A stretch of 64,000 nucleotides of DNA from Mucilaginibacter geliditolerans (GTDB lineage: Bacteria > Bacteroidota > Bacteroidia > Sphingobacteriales > Sphingobacteriaceae). Both the position numbers and the translations under genes were made by a program. Location: contig NZ_JACHBY010000002.1 of assembly GCF_014200495.1 (NCBI RefSeq), positions 744,001-808,000 on the forward strand, given 5' to 3'. Shown one piece after another: positions 43,546 through 51,904 of this stretch; within the stretch, counting starts at the first letter, position 1; the number at the start of each line of letters is the position of its first letter. A model generated the notes under the pieces. The model was not told the DNA's origin and ran no database searches. It saw only the letters and a program-made list of their open reading frames with translations.

Positions 43546-45651
43546 ATGATAGCAAATCACAAAGGCGAGATCCCTTTTGTAGTTTTAATTATTCCTTTTT
43601 TACTGGGTATAAGCGTTGGGTTGAATTTTATCCCGGCTACTTATGAAACCCTGCTCGCTGTCCTGTTCTATTCATTAAGTTTTATTTTCGTTGTATTAAA
43701 TTTCACTTATAAAAGGTTCAATATTTATAAAATACGCTGGATTGGCGGGGTATTGATGACTACCCTGTTATTCTTATTTGGCAGCATCAGCGTTATCCGT
43801 TATAATGAGCTTGGCCGTTCAAATCATTTTTCAAAAACAACTGCACAATATTTTGTTGTAAAAATCAGTAATGAACCAGTCCTGAAAAACGGCTTATTCC
43901 GCTTTAAAGCTGATGTTAAAGAAGGTACCACAAACGGAAAACAAACACCGGTTACAGGCAATTTGCTCATCACTATAAAAGATACATCAGCCAAAAATTT
44001 ATCCTATGGCGATGAGCTACTCATCCCGGCAACATACAAACCGGTTGATCCGCCGTTTAATCCGGCTGAATTTAATTATAAACAATATTTAGCCGATCAG
44101 AACATCCATTACCAATCCTTTTTATACCCGCACCAATATGCAATTCTAACACGCAATACAGGCAATCCAGTTATCGCTTACTCCTTACAATTAAGGCAAC
44201 AACTGGTTCAAAAGTTTAAAGCGGGCATAAAAGATAGTTCAGCCGTTGCTGTAGCATCAGCTATTATATTGGGCTATAAGGCCGATATGAGCAGCGATGT
44301 TTTGCAGGCCTACTCAACAACAGGTACGGTGTATGTGCTTACTGTTTCAGGTGCGCAGGTGGCCGTTATTTATTTTATGCTGAGCTGGGCGCTGGGTTTT
44401 TTATGGCAATATAAATATGGCAGACTCATCAGGGCTGTTATCATAATCAGCTTATTAGGATATTACGCGTTGCTTACCGGCTTTTCACCAGCGGTGTGCC
44501 GGGCGGTATTGGTGGTAAGCATGATAGTGATCGGCAAAACTTACAGTCGTTATATCAATTCGCTGAATTTATTGGCGGTTTCGGCATTTCTGCTGTTATT
44601 GTACGATCCGTATTTTATTACCGAAGTGGGATTTCAATTATCCTACATCGCCATAAGCGGCTTAATTATTTTCAGGCCGGTAGTTTATAGCTGGCTCAAA
44701 TTCAAGAATAAATGGGCCGATAAATTATGGGGACTATGCTCCCTATCGATAGCTGCGCAGGTAGTTACCTTCCCTTTAAGCGCTTTCTATTTTCACCAGT
44801 TCCCGGTTTACTTTTTGGTGAGTAATTTGTTTGTGTTTATCCCGGTTACTATAATCATGTACACCGGTTTTATTTATTTGCTGTTGCCGCAGATACCTGG
44901 CATATCGAACGCGCTCGCCTACATACTGGATAAAACCGTCCTGATCATGAACAGGGTGCTGACTTTTATGGAGCATTTACCCTTTGTCAGCATTAACAAA
45001 ATATGGCTCAGCACAGCGGAATATCTTTTACTTTACGCCATTATTATCAGCTTGTTTTATTGGTTATACTACAAAAGATCATGGTTATTGAAAGCATGTT
45101 TGGGTTGCCTTTTATTGCTGAGTATAAGCATCGGCATTAAAAAACTCAATACGCAGCAATCAAATAGTATAGCATTCCTTAACCTCCACAAACATGTTGG
45201 TTTAGTGATGAAAAATGGCAACAAGGCTGTAGTGATTTCTGATTTAAGTGACACCGATAAAAATTACCGCTATTCTATACAACCATACCTGGATAGCAGC
45301 GGAATCAGCACTGTAAGCGTGTATAATTTAAAGCAGGATATCCGGTCGGGATTTGTGTTGAAAAAGGAAAATCTCATCCAGTTTATGAATAAAAGACTGG
45401 TATTATTTAATAAAGACCTGAGCGATGCACCCCTTAATGAAAAGCTTAAAACCGATTATATTTACCTTACCGATAACCCCTATGCAGCTATAAATTCAAT
45501 AAATAAAAACTATGTATGCCAATTGCTCGTTATAGATGCAACCAACAGCGATCATTTTGTAAGCAGCGTTATTAAACAAGCGAATACGCTGCAAATAAAA
45601 TATAGCTTGTTAAAGCGTAACAAATCGTTAATAACCGTATCTAACGAATAA
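43546..45651 (+). CDS. comEC: ComEC/Rec2-type DNA internalisation channel protein
   Basis: This 701-aa inner-membrane protein has an N-terminal DUF4131-like region (about residues 25-190, with LSYGDELLIPATYKPVDPPFNPAEFNYKQYL). The competence domain follows (ASAIILGYKADMSS, TGTVYVLTVSGAQVAVI, GFSPAVCRAVLVVSMI) with many membrane segments. The C-terminal metallo-beta-lactamase domain of Firmicutes ComEC is absent and is replaced by about 170 residues of soluble sequence, as in Bacteroidetes homologues. The family signature usually reads HVLAVSGLH and here reads YVLTVSGAQ, so both histidines are missing. The role is single-strand DNA uptake during transformation, by family. Confidence 0.88.
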   Translation: MIANHKGEIPFVVLIIPFLLGISVGLNFIPATYETLLAVLFYSLSFIFVVLNFTYKRFNIYKIRWIGGVLMTTLLFLFGSISVIRYNELGRSNHFSKTTAQYFVVKISNEPVLKNGLFRFKADVKEGTTNGKQTPVTGNLLITIKDTSAKNLSYGDELLIPATYKPVDPPFNPAEFNYKQYLADQNIHYQSFLYPHQYAILTRNTGNPVIAYSLQLRQQLVQKFKAGIKDSSAVAVASAIILGYKADMSSDVLQAYSTTGTVYVLTVSGAQVAVIYFMLSWALGFLWQYKYGRLIRAVIIISLLGYYALLTGFSPAVCRAVLVVSMIVIGKTYSRYINSLNLLAVSAFLLLLYDPYFITEVGFQLSYIAISGLIIFRPVVYSWLKFKNKWADKLWGLCSLSIAAQVVTFPLSAFYFHQFPVYFLVSNLFVFIPVTIIMYTGFIYLLLPQIPGISNALAYILDKTVLIMNRVLTFMEHLPFVSINKIWLSTAEYLLLYAIIISLFYWLYYKRSWLLKACLGCLLLLSISIGIKKLNTQQSNSIAFLNLHKHVGLVMKNGNKAVVISDLSDTDKNYRYSIQPYLDSSGISTVSVYNLKQDIRSGFVLKKENLIQFMNKRLVLFNKDLSDAPLNEKLKTDYIYLTDNPYAAINSINKNYVCQLLVIDATNSDHFVSSVIKQANTLQIKYSLLKRNKSLITVSNE

Positions 45652-45709
45652 TAATAAATTTGTTTTCCATAAATAAAAAGCATTAAATTGTATCAAATTA
45701 ACCAAAAAC

Positions 45710-46339
45710 ATGAATATTAAGACCTTAACATCTACCCTGGGCATTGCCTTAACCTGTATTGCCATTAATGCTAAAGCGCAAAAAACTATTAACGAGGGTG
45801 TTGCTACATTCAGCACCACTATACAGGGCCAGCCTGCCGAAGCCAAACAATATTTTAAAGCCGACTCAGCAGCAACTATTGTAAGCTTTGGCCCCGGCAA
45901 TATTAAAATATTAACTACTGCCAAACATGATTACCTTGCCGTTTTGCTTGATATACCTGTTGCAGGCCTGAAAAAAGCCGGCATTGCTACACCTGCGGAA
46001 ATAGAAGAAGGTGAGGCCAATTACCCTACATTTACCTTTACCCCCACAACTGAAACCAAACAGATTTCAGGTTTAAACTGTAAAAAAGTTACAGCTAAGG
46101 ATAACAAGAGTGGTAAAACATATGATATATGGATAACAAATGATATTGTTGTTCCAACAACTGCTTTACCTTTTTATTATGCTAATGTGGGTGGCTACCC
46201 CGTACAATACACCGCTTTTCAACAAGGCCAGGAAACTACAATTACAATTAAATCTATAACCGATGGCAAAGCACCTGCCGGAACATATGCTATTGCATCA
46301 GACTTTGAAAAAGTAGGCATGAGCGATCTGCACCCATAA
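45710..46339 (+). CDS. Secreted GLPGLI/DUF4412-like protein
   Basis: This 209-aa protein has a signal peptide cut near NAKAQ. The core ETKQISGLNCKKVTAKDNKSGKTYDIWITNDI and PVQYTAFQQGQETTITIKSI resembles the DUF4412/GLPGLI group of Bacteroidetes periplasmic proteins, in which a short motif around G-x-x-C-K-K is conserved. The function is unknown. TAAATTTG at 45655-45662 is a possible -7 element. A bidirectional terminator follows. Confidence 0.75.
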   Translation: MNIKTLTSTLGIALTCIAINAKAQKTINEGVATFSTTIQGQPAEAKQYFKADSAATIVSFGPGNIKILTTAKHDYLAVLLDIPVAGLKKAGIATPAEIEEGEANYPTFTFTPTTETKQISGLNCKKVTAKDNKSGKTYDIWITNDIVVPTTALPFYYANVGGYPVQYTAFQQGQETTITIKSITDGKAPAGTYAIASDFEKVGMSDLHP

Positions 46340-46360
46340 TAAAAATACATTCCCATAAAA

Positions 46361-46396
46361 AAAACGCCTTTCTGACAAGCAGAAAGGCGTTTTTTT
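46361..46396. terminator. Bidirectional terminator
   Basis: ACGCCTTTCTG, a five-base loop and CAGAAAGGCGT make an 11-bp stem with A-run before and T-run after. It separates two convergent genes and can serve both. Confidence 0.9.
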
Positions 46397-46414
46397 TATT
46401 ACAGAATATTATGT

Positions 46415-47023
46415 TTAAGCAAGACTTGTTGAGAGCGCTTCCACCCATTGGCCAAACAAACGGGTTTCAATATCAACTGCCTTTTGCGCGTGCAGTTCCC
46501 ACTCAGGCGAGAATTTTTGCAATTGGTTGATCATCTCTTCCAAATGCCCCTCCTCTTCCAGTATGATCGATTTTACATTTACCTTACTGCCCACATTATC
46601 AAGTGCCTCCTGGTAAACCGGGTAAAGTTCATCTGCACGTACTTCAATAGCATAAGTTACCAGTAAGTAGGCGGCAAAGCGCAGTTCACTACCAGTTAAT
46701 TTTAATTCCTTCTTTAAATAGCGGCACACATCCACATCCAGTTGATTCAGGTAGTATTTGCTATAAGCCGGAGCCAGTAAATATTCGCCTGCATAGGTTG
46801 GGCATAGGTCTTCTTGTACCTTTTCGATCTGTTTTTTCAGATAGAAGGCGTGGCGATGCTCTTCAGCAGCATGTTTTAATATGATATAAGTTACAGTAAC
46901 CGGATCCTCACTGGCTGATATTTTGCGTGCACCGGTATTTTCCATTAGTGATAATGTATTTAACCAGCGTGCATGCAGTTGGGGTTGGGCTATTATAGTA
47001 GGTAGTATGTTATTCAATTCCAT
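46415..47023 (-). CDS. Ferritin-like (diiron-type) protein cotranscribed with bioA
   Basis: I do not recognise this 202-aa protein by name. It is all-helical by appearance. It shows a diiron ferritin-like pattern: E28, E55-x-x-H58 (AEEHRH), E127 (YAIEV) and E157-x-x-H160 (EEEGH). Two ExxH motifs and two single glutamates in four helices fit the rubrerythrin/ferritin-like superfamily. It starts two bases after the bioA stop codon, so it is almost certainly cotranscribed. It could be an oxygenase, a metal store or a peroxide scavenger; a link to biotin synthesis rests on position alone. Confidence 0.75.
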   Translation of the reverse strand: MELNNILPTIIAQPQLHARWLNTLSLMENTGARKISASEDPVTVTYIILKHAAEEHRHAFYLKKQIEKVQEDLCPTYAGEYLLAPAYSKYYLNQLDVDVCRYLKKELKLTGSELRFAAYLLVTYAIEVRADELYPVYQEALDNVGSKVNVKSIILEEEGHLEEMINQLQKFSPEWELHAQKAVDIETRLFGQWVEALSTSLA

Positions 47024-47025
47024 AA

Positions 47026-48291
47026 TTACAATTCTTCAAGGGCCTGCTCAATTTTGCTGTAAATATAGGTTAGCTCGTCGTTGGTAATGCAATAAGGAGG
47101 TAAAATATAAATGATGTTGCCCAGTGGACGCAAAATAATGCCTGCATCTAAAAAATACAGGTACAACCTATCACGTAGCGTACTAAAATACGAGGTATTA
47201 TCGCCGGTTTCCCAGTCCATAGCCAGTATGGTACCCGTTTGGCGGATGTTTTTTATTTTAGGGTGATCTTTTATTCTGGATGCAAATTGTTGATGTAAAG
47301 CCTCTACCCTCTTAATGTTTGCCATAGTAGTATCCTCCATCAGCAGGTCCATACTGGCCAACGCCGCCGAGCACGCAATAGGATTAGCCGTAAATGAATG
47401 TCCGTGGAATAAGGTTTTCAGCTTATCATCCGACAAAAACGCGTCATAGATCTGCTGTGTACAGGTAGTTAAACCCAATGCCATGGTACCGCCTGTTAAT
47501 CCTTTTGAAAAGCACATGATATCCGGCTGCTCAGTAACATGATCGCAGGCAAACAACTTTCCGGTACGGCCAAAACCTACAAATATCTCATCATCAATCA
47601 TTAACACACCTTCCTTACGGCAATGTACCATCAGTTCATTCAGGTATTGCGGTTCATACATAACCATTCCCGCTGTACCTTGCACCAATGGCTCAAAAAT
47701 AAAGCATGCCAAATCAGATTTGAGATTTGAGATCTGAGATTTGAGATTTTGAATATTGGATTGCTCCGGAAGATCAATAAACTCAACCTCGAACAGCATT
47801 GAATCAAAGGGAGCAGTAAAGGCGCTACGACCACTAACCGCCATCGCCCCAAAAGTATCGCCATGATAAGCGTTTTTAAATGCCAGTATCTTATTGCGTT
47901 TTATACCCTTGTTATGCCAGTATTGCAGGCACATTTTTATCGCTACCTCAATGGCAGTTGAACCATTATCGGAGTAAAAAGCTTTTTTTTGATTGACTGG
48001 TAATATTTTAAGCAGCCGTTCGGCTAACTCAACCGCGCCCTCATGCGTAAAGCCTGCAAATATCACATGCTCCAGTTTGGTTAACTGCTCTGCCACTTTT
48101 TTGGCGATGTACGGATGCGCATGCCCATGAATATTCACCCACCATGATGATACCCCATCAATATATTTCTTTCCATCCTCACCATACAAACAAGCGCCCT
48201 CTCCGCGTACAATTGGTACGGGCGGTAAGGCGGTTTTCATTTGTGTGTAGGGATGCCATATTACGCTTAAATCTCTGTCAACTAAACTCAT
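47026..48291 (-). CDS. bioA: Adenosylmethionine-8-amino-7-oxononanoate aminotransferase
   Basis: This 421-aa PLP enzyme makes 7,8-diaminopelargonic acid in biotin synthesis, with SAM as amino donor. Fold-type I class III motifs are visible: DGVSSWWVNIHGH, YSDNGSTAIEVAIKM, AYHGDTFGAM, LMIDDEIFVGFGRTG, and the PLP lysine in SKGLTGG. The tryptophan pair at SSWW is characteristic of BioA. An insert of about 12 residues (NLKSQISNLKS, about residues 181-191) is encoded by a heptamer repeat and should lie in a surface loop. The gene overlaps the Nudix gene upstream by four bases. No other bio gene is in the window. Confidence 0.96.
   Translation of the reverse strand: MSLVDRDLSVIWHPYTQMKTALPPVPIVRGEGACLYGEDGKKYIDGVSSWWVNIHGHAHPYIAKKVAEQLTKLEHVIFAGFTHEGAVELAERLLKILPVNQKKAFYSDNGSTAIEVAIKMCLQYWHNKGIKRNKILAFKNAYHGDTFGAMAVSGRSAFTAPFDSMLFEVEFIDLPEQSNIQNLKSQISNLKSDLACFIFEPLVQGTAGMVMYEPQYLNELMVHCRKEGVLMIDDEIFVGFGRTGKLFACDHVTEQPDIMCFSKGLTGGTMALGLTTCTQQIYDAFLSDDKLKTLFHGHSFTANPIACSAALASMDLLMEDTTMANIKRVEALHQQFASRIKDHPKIKNIRQTGTILAMDWETGDNTSYFSTLRDRLYLYFLDAGIILRPLGNIIYILPPYCITNDELTYIYSKIEQALEEL
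47717..47751. repeat. Heptamer repeat inside bioA
   Basis: Five tandem heptamers: GATTTGA, GATTTGA, GATCTGA, GATTTGA, GATTTTG. The reading frame of bioA passes through as NLKSQISNLKS. No opposite arm is seen. Confidence 0.85.
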
Positions 48292-48728
48292 AATTGTGCT
48301 ATTAAAAGCTGTGCCACATGCCTGTCGATAGGGAAAGTGATCTCTTCCGGATCAAGCTCCGATAATTTCACCCAACGGAAAGCCTGCAGCACATCGCCCT
48401 CGCCATCAAAATCAAATACCTTTGTTTTAATGTTCAGGTTCAGCTCGCTAATGTTTTTAACTATATAATATACACTGATGATCTGTGAATCATTAAATGC
48501 CGATTTTATAAAGAAATCAGTTGTGTAAAAATGACTGATCACTTCTACTTCAGCATTACATTCCTCAACAAATTCACGTTTCAGGCCATCTGTCAAACCC
48601 TCGCCATATTCCAAACCGCCACCGGGGAATTTTGTAAAACGCATGCCATACTCCTGTTCATCGCTAATGAGTATTTCATCATTATCGTTTATCAGCAGGC
48701 CATATACGCGAACATTAAAATTGTACAT
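48288..48728 (-). CDS. Nudix hydrolase
   Basis: This 146-aa protein has a Nudix box GGLEYGEGLTDGLKREFVEE (G-x5-E-x7-REUxEE), with the usual final glycine replaced by asparagine (EECNAEV). It hydrolyses a nucleoside diphosphate linked to another moiety; the substrate is not evident. It lies between the metal transporter and bioA, overlapping bioA by four bases and sharing one base with the transporter, so it is part of one operon. Confidence 0.9.
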   Translation of the reverse strand: MYNFNVRVYGLLINDNDEILISDEQEYGMRFTKFPGGGLEYGEGLTDGLKREFVEECNAEVEVISHFYTTDFFIKSAFNDSQIISVYYIVKNISELNLNIKTKVFDFDGEGDVLQAFRWVKLSELDPEEITFPIDRHVAQLLIAQL

Positions 48729-49846
48729 TATGCTTCAAAGTGTTTTTTGTTACGGATAACCTTATCCATTGTCCAGGTAATACGTTCAGTTTTAGGCTCC
48801 GACCGTATTGGGCAATTGGGCATACTACAATAGTGGCAGCAATCGGGCAAACATGGGTCGGTATGTATAAAAAGTTCTGTTTTTGTTATCTCGCTGTTTA
48901 TCAGCTTATCAACCAATTTTACTTCCGCATGTACACGGTTCAGGTCGAAGTAATTAGGCAGCGTTAAATGGCAATCGATATGCAGCTCATTACCATATTT
49001 CTGTGCACGAAAATTATGCAGATCTATCCATTCATCGCGGCGTTGCTCATCCAGCACCTTTACTATTTCCTTCACCACATCAAAATCGGCCTCATCCATT
49101 AAGCCGCCAACCGACTTACGCACCAGTTTATAACCGGTAAATACAATATACAACCCTACAAATATAGATAGTGCATTATCCAGCATCTTAATGCCGGTAA
49201 AATATATCAGCAACAAACCAACTACCAATCCACAGCTGGTTATCATATCAGTGATCAGGTGACGGCCATCAGCCTCAATAGTTATTGATGGCAGCGATTT
49301 ACCTTTACGTATCATATAAAAGCCCAAACCGCCATTTATTAAACCCGTGGTTCCGATGATGATGGCACCCCATAAAAGATCATGGATCTCATTTGGATAA
49401 AACAACCCGTAGATGGATTTGAAGATAATGATGACCCCTGCTATACCTATTAATGAGCCCTCAATAAAAACGGAGAAATACTCCACTTTACCATGTCCGT
49501 AGGGATGGTTTTCATCGCGCGGCTGCGAAGCCAGGTAGATACTGAAAAAGGCAAATGAACTTGCCAGCACATTCACAATACTTTCGGCAGCATCGGTAAG
49601 TACAAAGTTTGATGCTGTTAAAAAGTAGGCTCCAAACTTGGCCATCATCAGTACAATACCGGTGATAAGCGAAATGAGAATGATTCGTTTGTGTTCGCGC
49701 AAGGTTATTTTATTTACGGGCAAAGCTATAAAATAGTTCGCAGTTGGCAGTGTGCAGTTGGCAGTAAAAGTTAGCAGCGGGCGGTTTGCGGTTGGCAGTG
49801 TGTAGTTTATAGTAAAAGTTAGCAATGGACAGTTGGCAATCGGCAA
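48728..49846 (-). CDS. Cation diffusion facilitator (CDF) family metal transporter
   Basis: This inner-membrane divalent-metal/proton antiporter has six membrane segments. Metal-site residues are in TDAAES (second segment) and HLITD (HxxxD, fifth segment), with HPYGHGKVE between. The C-terminal cytoplasmic domain ends in a cysteine-rich patch (CLPDCCHYCSMPNC). The coordinates cover the longest ORF, but residues 1-41 are encoded by heptamer repeats and contain a 16-residue peptide repeat (PLLTFT-x-NxTLPTAN). The more likely biological start is the TTG at 49723 (LPVNKITLREHK), giving about 332 aa. It is the first gene of the operon with the Nudix gene, bioA and the ferritin-like gene. Confidence 0.9.
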   Translation of the reverse strand: MPIANCPLLTFTINYTLPTANRPLLTFTANCTLPTANYFIALPVNKITLREHKRIILISLITGIVLMMAKFGAYFLTASNFVLTDAAESIVNVLASSFAFFSIYLASQPRDENHPYGHGKVEYFSVFIEGSLIGIAGVIIIFKSIYGLFYPNEIHDLLWGAIIIGTTGLINGGLGFYMIRKGKSLPSITIEADGRHLITDMITSCGLVVGLLLIYFTGIKMLDNALSIFVGLYIVFTGYKLVRKSVGGLMDEADFDVVKEIVKVLDEQRRDEWIDLHNFRAQKYGNELHIDCHLTLPNYFDLNRVHAEVKLVDKLINSEITKTELFIHTDPCLPDCCHYCSMPNCPIRSEPKTERITWTMDKVIRNKKHFEA

Positions 49847-49850
49847 TTGG
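49741..49850. repeat. Heptamer array upstream of (or within the 5' end of) the CDF gene
   Basis: GCAGTTG/GCAGTGT heptamers occur within a 48-bp direct repeat (about 49741 and 49789). The opposite arm, AACTGCC/CCCTGCT/AACTGCA, lies at about 49918-49940 before the aminotransferase promoter. The layout is the same as at alaS-merR but with a period of seven. Confidence 0.75.
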
Positions 49851-49864
49851 TTACCAAATATAGA

Positions 49865-49895
49865 GACTTACGAAGTTTTGAAAACTTCGTAAGTC
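49865..49895. repeat. ACTTACGAAGTTT palindrome, short-loop version
   Basis: GACTTACGAAGTTTT and AAAACTTCGTAAGTC form a perfect 15-bp inverted repeat with one central base, between the two heptamer arms. Confidence 0.85.
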
Positions 49896-49946
49896 TGTTC
49901 ATTGGAAAAATTAAGCAAACTGCCCCCTGCTAACTGCAAACTTTTC

Positions 49947-49954
49947 TATATTTG
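49947..49954 (+). promoter_or_regulatory. TAnnTTTG -7 element of the aminotransferase gene
   Basis: TATATTTG matches the consensus and ends 22 bases before the chosen ATG. This supports the ATG at 49977 over the longer reading frame, whose start lies upstream of the element. Confidence 0.65.
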
Positions 49955-49976
49955 CCGCAATAAGAACAAAAACAAA

Positions 49977-51170
49977 ATGAGTGCATTAAGTAACAGGATT
50001 AATAACCTGTCTGAGTCGGCAACCATCAAGATGGCCAAAATGGGCCGCGAGCTTGCCGCAAAAGGCGTTGACGTCATAAGCCTTAGCTTTGGCGAACCGG
50101 ATTTTCATACACCTGAACACATTAAGGAGGCTGCTAAGGTAGCCATGGATGAAAATTACACCTATTATACACCCGTATCAGGCTACCCTGAATTGCGAAA
50201 GGCTATTGTAAAGAAGTTAAAAGACGAGAACAATCTTGACTATGATTTCAGCCAGATAGTTGTATCAACCGGTGCTAAGCAATCTATTGCCAATGCCGTA
50301 TTATGTTTGGTTAACCCTGGTGATGAAGTGATCATACCAACTCCTTACTGGGTTTCTTACTCTGAAATTGTAAAATTAGCCGAAGGCGAAAGCGTATTTA
50401 TAGATACTACTGTTGAGCAGAATTTTAAGATCACCCCTGAGCAATTAGAGGCGGCTATTACGCCAAAATCAAAATTGTTCATGTTTTCATCACCAAGCAA
50501 TCCTACCGGCAGCCTTTACAGCAAAAGCGAACTGGAAGGTTTAGCAAAGGTTTTCGAAAAACACCCGCAGATCTATATCATGTCTGACGAGATATATGAG
50601 CACATCAACTATGGCGAAAAACATGAGTCAATAGCTCAGTTTGATAGCATTAAGGATCGTGTTGTTATCATCAATGGTTTCTCAAAATCATACGCGATGA
50701 CAGGCTGGCGCATAGGTTACTCAGCATCAAGCAAAGAAACTGCTGCTGCTTTTGATAAACTACAGGGGCAAGTTACCTCTGGTACCAGCTCTATCACCCA
50801 GCGTGCAGCCCTTGCTGCTTATGAAGGTGGCTTAGAAACCGTACTGCAAATGCGTGAACAATTCAAAAAACGCCGCGACCTGGTTTACAGCTTACTAAGC
50901 GATATTGAAGGTTTGAAAGTTAACCTGCCCGAAGGCGCGTTCTACTTCTTCCCTAACGTTACTTCCTTCTTTGGTAAAAGCTATAATGGTAGAACTATTA
51001 ACGACTCTGACGAGTTGAGCATCTTCCTTTTAGAAGAAGGCCACGTAGCTACCGTTGGTGGTGATTCATTTGGTGATCCAAAATCATTACGTATATCATA
51101 CGCAGCATCTGAAGAAAAATTAACAGAAGCTGTTAAACGCATAAAAGCCGCTTTAGGTAAATTGAAATAA
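49977..51170 (+). CDS. Class I pyridoxal-phosphate aminotransferase (aspartate aminotransferase-like)
   Basis: This 397-aa protein has fold-type I class I/II motifs: SLSFGEPDFHTP at the N-terminus, STGAKQSIAN (PLP phosphate region), SPSNPTGS, SDEIYEHINYG and the PLP lysine in NGFSKSYAMTGWRIGY. It is most like bacterial AspC/AspB of the Ib subgroup, which interconvert aspartate and oxaloacetate; related enzymes use other amino acids. The ATG at 49977 follows a good -7 element, and 25 extra upstream residues are repeat-encoded. A family I palindrome and a terminator follow. Confidence 0.94.
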   Translation: MSALSNRINNLSESATIKMAKMGRELAAKGVDVISLSFGEPDFHTPEHIKEAAKVAMDENYTYYTPVSGYPELRKAIVKKLKDENNLDYDFSQIVVSTGAKQSIANAVLCLVNPGDEVIIPTPYWVSYSEIVKLAEGESVFIDTTVEQNFKITPEQLEAAITPKSKLFMFSSPSNPTGSLYSKSELEGLAKVFEKHPQIYIMSDEIYEHINYGEKHESIAQFDSIKDRVVIINGFSKSYAMTGWRIGYSASSKETAAAFDKLQGQVTSGTSSITQRAALAAYEGGLETVLQMREQFKKRRDLVYSLLSDIEGLKVNLPEGAFYFFPNVTSFFGKSYNGRTINDSDELSIFLLEEGHVATVGGDSFGDPKSLRISYAASEEKLTEAVKRIKAALGKLK

Positions 51171-51183
51171 TACATTCTCTAAT

Positions 51184-51269
51184 TGTCATTGCGAGGAGGA
51201 ACGACGCGGCAAACTCGTCGCGTTCATTATGCAAGCGACGAGTTTGCCGCGCTATCGCTCGCAATGACA
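51184..51269. repeat. Dispersed palindrome family I, copy 3
   Basis: TGTCATTGCGAGGAGGAACG to CGCTCGCAATGACA with inner AAACTCGTCGC and GCGACGAGTTTGCC. It matches the copies at 34817 and 40014, except that CAACCTCGTC has become CAAACTCGTC, with the compensating change in the other arm. Confidence 0.85.
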
Positions 51270-51287
51270 TGAGTTTTTTGTTATAAC

Positions 51288-51324
51288 AAAAAATCCCTTT
51301 ACCAAATTGGTAAAGGGATTTTTT
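51288..51324. terminator. Bidirectional terminator between the aminotransferase and barrel genes
   Basis: AAAAAATCCCTTTACC, a five-base AT loop and GGTAAAGGGATTTTTT form a stem of about 15 bp with flanking A and T runs. Confidence 0.9.
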
Positions 51325-51343
51325 AGTTGTGTGTAAAAGTTTA

Positions 51344-51904
51344 TTACAGTCCGAAACCATAAGCTACACGTAAGGCTGCTAAGCCATAGTTATTACCCTG
51401 GCCTGAGAAGTTTTCGTAACGTACGCCAACATCCCAGTGCTTATTAGCATAACCAACACCTGGTGATAATATCAGCTTGGTTTCTTTACCAACGTTGTTC
51501 TCATCTATCCCCTGGCTTGCAAATGCTTTGGTTTCAATGCCAGCACCTACTTCAGCACCGAAGTATAAGTTTTTTGTAAAGAACGCTTTAATACCAGCCT
51601 TAATCGGCACCATACCTAATGATTGATATTTGTCACCTGTTGCAGGATCAGTTTTACCAAAAAAATTGTAATAGCCTGATGTTAACGTAAGAGCTAAGTT
51701 GTTTGATAAACCATATTGCAAGCGTGCGGTACCGCCTAATTCAAGATTGGAATAATTGTGTGCCCAGCCTGTAGCCAAACCTCCCTCAACACCTACCCCA
51801 AAACGGAATTTATCTGGTGTAATTGTTTGCGCCTTCGCACTCGATCCAAAAAATATAGCTCCAGCTATTACAGCTGCGGCTAATAAGTTTGTTACTTTTT
51901 TCAT
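51344..51904 (-). CDS. Small outer-membrane beta-barrel protein
   Basis: This 186-aa protein has a signal peptide (KVTNLLAAAVIAGAIFFGSSAKA). It is followed by short amphipathic strands rich in glycine and aromatic residues (FRFGVGVEGGLATG, LALTLTSGYYNFFG, YFGAEVGAGIETK) and a C-terminal strand LRVAYGFGL. It fits the OmpW/OmpA-barrel-like outer-membrane proteins; no specific role is visible. Its terminator is shared with the convergent aminotransferase gene. Confidence 0.82.
   Translation of the reverse strand: MKKVTNLLAAAVIAGAIFFGSSAKAQTITPDKFRFGVGVEGGLATGWAHNYSNLELGGTARLQYGLSNNLALTLTSGYYNFFGKTDPATGDKYQSLGMVPIKAGIKAFFTKNLYFGAEVGAGIETKAFASQGIDENNVGKETKLILSPGVGYANKHWDVGVRYENFSGQGNNYGLAALRVAYGFGL

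Noticed and set aside
49846..49902. Long upstream starts for the CDF and aminotransferase genes
   Set aside because: Both extensions are encoded by heptamer repeats. For the aminotransferase a -7 element lies downstream of the longer start, and for the CDF protein homology begins near TLREHK.
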